A stretch of DNA of 58,358 nt from DAOUCP01 sp034432155 (GTDB lineage Bacteria > Chloroflexota > Anaerolineae > Epilineales > Epilineaceae), in assembly GCA_034432155.1 (NCBI GenBank), contig DAOUCP010000018.1, positions 1-58,358 on the forward strand. Direction: 5' to 3'. A program made the translations under genes and the position numbers. Below, one piece after another: positions 53,258 to 58,358 of the stretch. The notes under the pieces are model-generated. The model saw nothing but the letters and a program-made list of their open reading frames with translations. It was not told the DNA's origin and ran no database searches. Position 1 is the first letter of the stretch. The number at the start of each line of letters is the position of its first letter.

Positions 53258-54904
53258 TCATCGCTGGCCGACAAACCGGAGCACTTGCAGACCAACGCTC
53301 ACGGCGCTCTTGAAGCCCTCCCAGCTGTTCATGCCGGCCAAAAGCGTCAGCATGGGGCGAGGCCGGAGGGACCACTCGCGCGTCGCTCGCCGCTGCCAGT
53401 ACTCAAGCTGCTCGGCACGGAGCTCAGGATAGTCCAGGACGGTGGACTCGTCCATGTCCACCTCTTCCCACTTGGTGCCAGTTCGAAACCACTGGTTCTC
53501 CACCACCTCCTGGAAGAACGGGGTGCCCGGATAGGGCGCCGCGATGTGGAACAGGGCAATATCCAGCGGCAGCGACTTGGCATAGTCAATGGTCTGGCGG
53601 ATGGTGGCCACCGTCTCGCCCGGCAAGCCAATGATGAAGTAGCCCCAGTTCTTGATTCCGGCCCGCCGGGCCCAGCCCAGGGCCTGCAGGACGTTTTCCC
53701 GGCGGTAGCCCTTGCGGGCTCGCTTCAGGATCTCCTCGTTGGCGCTCTCGATTCCCCAAGCGATCAGCCAGCAGCCGGCCTGGCCCATGAGGCAGAGCAT
53801 CTCCTCATCGACGAAGTCCACCCGGCTGTTGCACGTCCACTTGAGCTTCAGGCCACTCGAGAGGATCAACCGGCAGAGTTCCACCACCTGCTCGCGGCTC
53901 ACCGTAAACAGATCCGCGTACATGTGGATGTTGTGCACGCCGAGGCTCACGAGGTACTGCAGTTCCTCGAGTATGAGGTGTGGCGACCGCAATCGGACGC
54001 TGTTCTGGTAAGAGGCGTGCTTGATGCAGAACTTGCAGCTGGCTGGACATCCCCGACTGGTGACGATGAAGGTAAAGGGGCCGCGGATCATGGGCATGCG
54101 CTGCCGATCCAGCGGCAGGAGCTCGTGGCGCGGAATGGGCAGGTCGTCCAGGTCGGGAATGAAGGGCCGGTCGGGATTGACCACCACCTCCGCGCCGCGG
54201 CGCCAGGCCAGCCCACGAATGCGGGCCAGCAAGGGTTCTGCGGCGGGCTCGATGCACACCGCGTTGTCGGTCGGCGCGCTCGTTTCGGCGAGCATCTTGG
54301 CCACCCGCGGATCGCTCGGCCTCCTGCCCTCGCGCGTATCGAGCAGCTCGCGCAAGGTCATTTCCGGCTCGCCGCGCAAGACGAAGTCCAGGGCCGGAAA
54401 CAGGCGCATCGTTTCCAACGTGAGCGGCGTAACGTGCGTCCCGAAGGCAATCGTCGCGGCCCCCATCGCCTTGGCCAAGAACGCGCCATACATGTCGTTA
54501 CGCAGCGTCGGGCCGGTCACCTGCGTCAGGTAGTATTTCGGTCGCCTGTCCGCGAGAAGTCGCTCAAACTGCAACCAATCGGTGCGGTTTGCAATGCAAT
54601 CCACAACCTCGACGGTGTAGTCGGGTAACAAGACGGCGGCCAGCTGCGCTAGACTCACTTGGGGCCAGATCATGTTTTCCCGCGACCGGCGGCCTACCCG
54701 ATGTTGGGAGCGGATCCAGATGCCGCCATCGGGGGCCGGCGGGTTCACAAGCAGCACTTCGACCCCATGTGCCGGCTGCGCGGAGGACCCCGGCTGGGCC
54801 AGTAGGTGGCTAACCTCCGGAAACCGCGCTTCCACCAAGCGCACCGTCTGCCGTGTGCCGCGATTGGAACGCGTGCTCAGCGTGCCGGTGTCCTCATCAG
54901 CCAT
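53258..54904 (-). CDS. B12-binding-domain radical SAM protein
   Basis: 548 residues. The N-terminal Rossmann part (about 45-190, VLLVNPPAPDGG) resembles the cobalamin-binding domain of BchE/HpnJ-type enzymes but shows no clear DXHXXG. The radical SAM motif is RGCPASCKFC (Cys near 286, 290 and 293), followed by FIIGLPGET and the Elp3/MiaB-like barrel segments (WGIESANEEILKRARKG). Such enzymes often methylate unactivated carbons or rearrange lipids and pigments. The gene starts 9 nt after the stop of the GT2 gene, so they are co-transcribed, suggesting modification of a lipid or lipid-linked sugar. Confidence 0.83.
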   Translation of the reverse strand: MADEDTGTLSTRSNRGTRQTVRLVEARFPEVSHLLAQPGSSAQPAHGVEVLLVNPPAPDGGIWIRSQHRVGRRSRENMIWPQVSLAQLAAVLLPDYTVEVVDCIANRTDWLQFERLLADRRPKYYLTQVTGPTLRNDMYGAFLAKAMGAATIAFGTHVTPLTLETMRLFPALDFVLRGEPEMTLRELLDTREGRRPSDPRVAKMLAETSAPTDNAVCIEPAAEPLLARIRGLAWRRGAEVVVNPDRPFIPDLDDLPIPRHELLPLDRQRMPMIRGPFTFIVTSRGCPASCKFCIKHASYQNSVRLRSPHLILEELQYLVSLGVHNIHMYADLFTVSREQVVELCRLILSSGLKLKWTCNSRVDFVDEEMLCLMGQAGCWLIAWGIESANEEILKRARKGYRRENVLQALGWARRAGIKNWGYFIIGLPGETVATIRQTIDYAKSLPLDIALFHIAAPYPGTPFFQEVVENQWFRTGTKWEEVDMDESTVLDYPELRAEQLEYWQRRATREWSLRPRPMLTLLAGMNSWEGFKSAVSVGLQVLRFVGQR

Positions 54905-54913
54905 GCGCGATAC

Positions 54914-56140
54914 CTAGCGATCCGTGTCCCGCGGCGGTGCATGCCGGCCATCGTCGGCGCCGGGTTCCACCTCGCCAGCCAGGCTCAACTCCTCCAGCAC
55001 CCGCATGATGAGCCAGCTGATGACCAGCTGCAGGCCCGTCAAGCCGCCCATCGCCGCCAGGAGCTGCCAGAACCAAAGACGGCGGATCTCCCAGCCCCGC
55101 AGGCCAAGGATCAGGCTGGCGATCGCGATCCCCAAGCCACCGATCATGGCCAATAGCCCAAGCCACCAGAAGTGGCGGTCTAGGGGCGGCTGGAACAGGG
55201 GTCGGCCCAATAACCCCTGCCGGACCGGCCGCTTGCGGGCGAGGGCGACCAAATAGTTGAACATGGCCCCCAAGCTGAACACGCTGACACCGGCCACAGC
55301 CAGGGTGGCAGCCACATAGAGGGCGAACACGCCCAGCGGGCCCAGGCTGGTGGTACCGCGTAGCCGCTGCACGAAGAGAGCGCAACCAACCGCCAACGTA
55401 ACACTCAAACAGGCGAGGCCGAGGAACCCCAACTGGCGGACCGGGTTGTAGGTGAGCGCTGTCCAGACAACTGACTGCGCAAACCGCATCCCGTCCCGCA
55501 TCACGTTCAGCTTCGAACGGCCGGTCCGCTCGCGGTAGGTAATGGGCACCTCGACCACGTGCAAGCCTTCGTGCAGGGCGCGGATGCTCATCACCGGCGT
55601 CAGGTTCAGGCCGTCGGGCAGCGGCAGGATGCGCTCCAAGATCGACCTCCGGAAAACCCGCATGCCGCTCGCCGAGTCGCTCACCGGTTGCGCACTGGCC
55701 AGGCTGACCAGCCGAGCGAACAGCAGGTTCCCAATACGCCGAACCAGCGGCATTTGGCTTTCCCGGCCCGCCATGCGGGAGCCAATCACCAGGTCCGCCG
55801 TTCCGGCCACGGCAATCCGGCACAGCGCCGGTAGCTCGGCGGCGGGATACGTGCCATCGGCATCCAGGAAGGCAATCCACTCACCGCGGGCAGCAGCAAA
55901 GCCGGTCTTGAGGGCAGCACCGTAACCGGCATTGTGCCGATGGCGGATCAGCCGCACCCCGGTTAGCCCCGTCACCTGCTCCGCGGTACCGTCGGTGGAA
56001 CCATCATCGACGACGATCACCTCTACGTCCGACAGGCCGACAGACGCCAACGCCGGCTGCACGTCCAGAACCTGCTCCAGCACGGCCCGAAGGCCATCTT
56101 CTTCGTTGTATGCCGGGATGACCACCGAAAGCATCGTCAT
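54914..56140 (-). CDS. Family 2 glycosyltransferase with C-terminal membrane segments
   Basis: 408 residues from the ATG at 56138-56140; a longer frame to 56341 lacks coding character before this Met. Typical GT-A motifs are present: VVIPAYNEEDGL, IVVDDGSTDGTAEQV, FLDADGTYP (the metal-binding DXD-type site) and GSRMAGRESQMPLVRRIGN, as in polyprenyl-phosphate mannose/glucose synthases (DPM1-like). About four transmembrane helices follow residue 240. It probably makes a polyprenyl-phosphate sugar, the donor type used by the GT39/GT-C enzymes at the left of the window. Confidence 0.87.
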   Translation of the reverse strand: MTMLSVVIPAYNEEDGLRAVLEQVLDVQPALASVGLSDVEVIVVDDGSTDGTAEQVTGLTGVRLIRHRHNAGYGAALKTGFAAARGEWIAFLDADGTYPAAELPALCRIAVAGTADLVIGSRMAGRESQMPLVRRIGNLLFARLVSLASAQPVSDSASGMRVFRRSILERILPLPDGLNLTPVMSIRALHEGLHVVEVPITYRERTGRSKLNVMRDGMRFAQSVVWTALTYNPVRQLGFLGLACLSVTLAVGCALFVQRLRGTTSLGPLGVFALYVAATLAVAGVSVFSLGAMFNYLVALARKRPVRQGLLGRPLFQPPLDRHFWWLGLLAMIGGLGIAIASLILGLRGWEIRRLWFWQLLAAMGGLTGLQLVISWLIMRVLEELSLAGEVEPGADDGRHAPPRDTDR

Positions 56141-56303
56141 GTTCGCACCGACCGCGATTGTACCATCGCCTCCCGCACATCGAGCCGAATGGCGCTGTGC
56201 GACCCGTTGCTGCGGCCAACTCCAGCGGCTGGCGCCGGTCGCAACGCGGCCGCTTGAGCGACACGATGCTCCGCCCTCCCCGGCGCTTTCGTGCAACGGC
56301 CCT

Positions 56304-57083
56304 TTAGTAAACGGGACTGGTAGGCGGCGCCGTGCCGTCAATCGTCTTCAGGACGTGGGCCGGCACGCCGCCAACGACGGTGTGCGGCGGCACGTCGGCA
56401 GTGACTACGGCACCGGCAGCCACGACGGCGCCGCGACCGATCGTCACGCCGTCGGTAATGATCGCTCCGGCACCGATCCACACATCGTCCTCGATCCGAA
56501 TCCCCTCTGCCGTAATTCCCTGCTCCACGAACGGCCGGCTTGGATCGGCGAACACATGGTTCACAGCGAGGATCTGGACAAGCGGCGCCGTGTAGACGCG
56601 GTCGCCCATGGTGATGCCGCCCTGCCCGCGCAACACATTCATCTCACCGATCAGACAGTCGCGACCAACTCGAATGAATGCGTGTGGGAGATCTCGGAAA
56701 TTGTAAACATGCAGGACCGAACCATGCATCACGAGAGTGTTTTCGCCAAGGGTAATCCCTTGCGGGCAGGCATGCAAGTACACGCCGTGGTCCAGGTAGA
56801 CGTTCTTCCCCAGTCGCACTTGGTCCGCGAAGCGAATGCGAACGTTGTTCTCGATAGCGACCACACCCTCCATGCCCATGATGAGCCGATAGGCGACCGC
56901 CCGCAGAGCGATGCCAACGACGGTGGGAATCCAACCCAGCAAGCCGAGTATGGCCTGCTCGGCCACATACCGCACCGGCGAGCTCGCCTGGCGGCGCAGG
57001 TAGAGGGCCAAACCGGCCAGGGCCCCCGGTTTACGCGAGTGCCCCGTTCTCTTTCTCCGGTACGAGTTCCCCGAGCGCTTCAC
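56304..57083 (-). CDS. Left-handed beta-helix (hexapeptide) acyltransferase
   Basis: 259 residues. Residues about 75-250 contain hexapeptide repeats (IRFADQVRLGKNVYLDHGVYL, IEDDVWIGAGAIITDG, IGRGAVVAAGAVVTADV), with the catalytic-type His in LAVNHVFADP and the C-terminal VVGGVPAHVLK typical of CoA-dependent sugar O-acetyltransferases (WcaF/Maa-like). The first 60 residues are basic and then partly hydrophobic. The GT2 gene follows 163 nt downstream on the same strand. Likely acetylates a surface sugar. The exact start is uncertain. Confidence 0.82.
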   Translation of the reverse strand: MKRSGNSYRRKRTGHSRKPGALAGLALYLRRQASSPVRYVAEQAILGLLGWIPTVVGIALRAVAYRLIMGMEGVVAIENNVRIRFADQVRLGKNVYLDHGVYLHACPQGITLGENTLVMHGSVLHVYNFRDLPHAFIRVGRDCLIGEMNVLRGQGGITMGDRVYTAPLVQILAVNHVFADPSRPFVEQGITAEGIRIEDDVWIGAGAIITDGVTIGRGAVVAAGAVVTADVPPHTVVGGVPAHVLKTIDGTAPPTSPVY

Positions 57084-57475
57084 TGCGAGAGTGCACCGTC
57101 CTTCGGCTCCGCTGCGAGGCCCGCCCGTACTTCACCACAAGAACGCACCGTTCTTCTCCTCGGCTGCGAGGCTGACCCGTGCTGCACGCCCCCTGGACAA
57201 CGCTCCGACCACGGCGCCCCGTGCCCGCCAGATGGTACGTAAGCCGAGCCGAGTTGTCACCCCGCAGGCGAACCGTCGCCAGCGTGACCGTTCCGGCCAG
57301 CCGCGCCAGCATCCGCCGCGTTTTCTCCCGGGTGCGTCGCCAGCGCAAGCGTTGACCGCCGCCGCGATAACATCCGACGCGCCGCCTCACGCGCACATCG
57401 ACAGCGTGAGCCCAGGGGCCCGTCCGCGTGAGTGGCAGCGGCGGCGACATCCGGTTCTCGTCGTCTGGCTGCCGG
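57084..57475. other. Intergenic region before tRNA/tuf cluster
   Basis: About 390 bp. It contains a short imperfect direct repeat (GCACCGT-CTTC--CTCSGCTGCGAGGC near 57092-57116 and 57146-57170). A minus-strand frame here overlaps the acyltransferase start and has no recognisable motif, so I do not call it. Confidence 0.4.
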
Positions 57476-57504
57476 TTGCGCATTGGCCGCAGGCCTGGTA
57501 TAAT
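57476..57504 (+). promoter_or_regulatory. Promoter of tRNA-tuf cluster
   Basis: Extended -10 TGGTATAAT (57496-57504) with TTGCGC (57476-57481) at 17 bp, about 50 nt before tRNA-Ala. Confidence 0.65.
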
Positions 57505-57553
57505 CCGGCTGGTTGGTGCGGCATCGACCTTACCAAGCAGCGGCGTCCATCAG

Positions 57554-57626
<73 letters not shown>

Positions 57627-57645
57627 TCGTGACGCTGTCAGTCGA

Positions 57646-57717
57646 GCGGGCGTAGCTCAGTGGTAGAGCATCTGCTTCCCAAGCAGAGGGTCGTGAGTTC
57701 GAGTCTCATCGCCCGCT
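57646..57717 (+). tRNA. tRNA-Gly (CCC)
   Basis: 72 nt. Acceptor GCGGGCG/CGCCCGC, anticodon arm TCTGC-TTCCCAA-GCAGA, discriminator T. Confidence 0.95.
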
Positions 57718-57727
57718 CCTCGGCACA

Positions 57728-57804
<77 letters not shown>

Positions 57805-57834
57805 GGCCGCCGCGAACGTTCCGGTGGCGGGCAT

Positions 57835-57908
57835 GGGTGCGTAGATCAGTCGGTCAGAGCGCACGGTTCACATCCGTGAGGTCAGAGGTTCGAGCCCTCT
57901 CGCGCCCA
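57835..57908 (+). tRNA. tRNA-Val (CAC)
   Basis: 74 nt. Acceptor GGGTGCG/CGCGCCC, anticodon arm CACGG-TTCACAT-CCGTG. The D stem reads GATC/GAGC, leaving an A-G mismatch at 11-24 instead of the usual C-G. Confidence 0.88.
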
Positions 57909-57933
57909 CTGGTCTACGACCGCAGAGGGACGA

Positions 57934-58010
<77 letters not shown>

Positions 58011-58013
58011 TGA

Positions 58014-58036
58014 GCCGCCGCCCGCTGGGGCGGCGG
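58014..58036. other. GC-rich hairpin between tRNA-Pro and tRNA-Thr
   Basis: CCGCCGCCC-GCT-GGGGCGGCGG can form a stem of 8-9 bp. There is no T tract; it may be a processing or attenuation structure between the tRNAs and tuf. Confidence 0.4.
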
Positions 58037-58048
58037 TCTGCCTCAGGC

Positions 58049-58121
58049 GCCCACGTAGCTCAGTCGGCAGAGCACGTTCTTGGTAAGAACGGGGTCATGG
58101 GTTCAAATCCCATCGTGGGCT
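58049..58121 (+). tRNA. tRNA-Thr (GGT)
   Basis: 73 nt. Acceptor GCCCACG/CGTGGGC, anticodon arm CGTTC-TTGGTAA-GAACG. It lies 45 nt before tuf, the same order as in thrT-tufB loci of other bacteria. Confidence 0.95.
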
Positions 58122-58166
58122 CAGTTGCTGACGAAATGTACTCTTGTCAGAAAAAGGAGAACGAGA

Positions 58167-58358
58167 ATGGCGAAGCAGAAATTTGAGCGCAACAAACCGC
58201 ACCTGAACGTTGGGACGATGGGTCACATCGATCACGGGAAGACGACGCTGACGGCGGCGATCACGAAAGTATCGCAGTTCATGGGCAAGGCGGAATACCG
58301 CGCCTACGACAGCATCGACAACGCGCCGGAAGAAAAAGCGCGCGGCATCACCATCAAC
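58167..58358 (+). CDS. tuf: Elongation factor Tu, partial
   Basis: The first 64 codons; the rest lies past the right edge. The start ATG follows AAAAAGGAGA by 6 nt. It has the EF-Tu N-terminus (MAKQKFERNKPHLNVGTMGH), P-loop GHIDHGKT (19-26; Ile replaces the more usual Val) and the beginning of switch I (EEKARGITIN). EF-Tu carries aminoacyl-tRNA to the ribosome with GTP. The linkage tRNA-Thr to tuf suggests a joint transcript. Confidence 0.97.
   Translation, partial: MAKQKFERNKPHLNVGTMGHIDHGKTTLTAAITKVSQFMGKAEYRAYDSIDNAPEEKARGITIN

Noticed and set aside
57031..57483. 150-residue minus-strand frame before the tRNA-tuf cluster
   Set aside because: It overlaps the acyltransferase start, is Arg-rich and has no motif or ribosome-binding site.

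Overview
This is a high-GC bacterial chromosomal segment that most resembles Chloroflexota. The reasons are the DUF2298 ('YYY') and Agl23-like glycosyltransferase membrane proteins, secreted proteins with long Thr/Pro linkers, and NHL and VWA surface proteins. The lineage is inferred from gene families; no 16S gene is present.

Layout. (1) About 1-17.8 kb, minus strand: a cell-surface glycan or protein-glycosylation block. It holds an LPG-synthase-type flippase-like protein, a SAM methyltransferase, three GT39-type polytopic glycosyltransferases (one fused to DUF2298), a second DUF2298 protein and an Agl23-like protein with a C-terminal NHL propeller that runs off the left edge. Overlaps of 1-4 nt indicate translational coupling. 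(2) 17.9-20.9 kb, minus: a small respiratory-type operon made of a CcoN-CcoO-like fusion whose oxidase domain has lost every expected metal-ligand histidine, a membrane-anchored monoheme cytochrome c, and a membrane protein. (3) 21.0-22.7 kb, plus: MaoC dehydratase and a metallo-beta-lactamase hydrolase. (4) 22.8-31.0 kb: a secreted Pro/Thr-rich protein and three related VWA proteins, two of them divergent from a 650 bp control region with repeats and tandem promoters. (5) 31.1-37.5 kb: two tRNA clusters (3 and 14 genes). The larger contains the RNase P RNA gene between tRNA-Leu and tRNA-Arg. Between the clusters lie a glycosidase/O-antigen-ligase fusion and a DsbA-like protein with one active-site Cys. 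(6) 37.5-51.6 kb: an accessory region showing decay. It has a lower-GC restriction-endonuclease-fold remnant, a giant SdrD/Big_5 protein preceded by an in-frame stop, a NACHT-FGE STAND gene split by a frameshift, a DUF4352 protein, and a 1295-codon parallel-beta-helix gene carrying three in-frame stops of three different kinds. (7) 52.0-57.1 kb, minus: an ARPP-1/DUF6569 protein, a B12-binding radical SAM enzyme, a GT2 glycosyltransferase and a hexapeptide acyltransferase. (8) 57.5 kb to the end: a six-tRNA cluster leading into tuf (EF-Tu), which is cut by the right edge.

Common thread: much of the window builds or decorates the cell surface, through glycosyltransferases with external active sites, an O-antigen-ligase-like polymerase, secreted VWA and beta-helix proteins and Thr/Pro linkers that could be glycosylation substrates. 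Three blocks of core RNA genes (23 tRNAs plus rnpB) lie between these regions. The strongest unusual signals are the ligand-less oxidase/cytochrome operon, rnpB inside a tRNA array, and the frame-preserving stop codons in the beta-helix gene.
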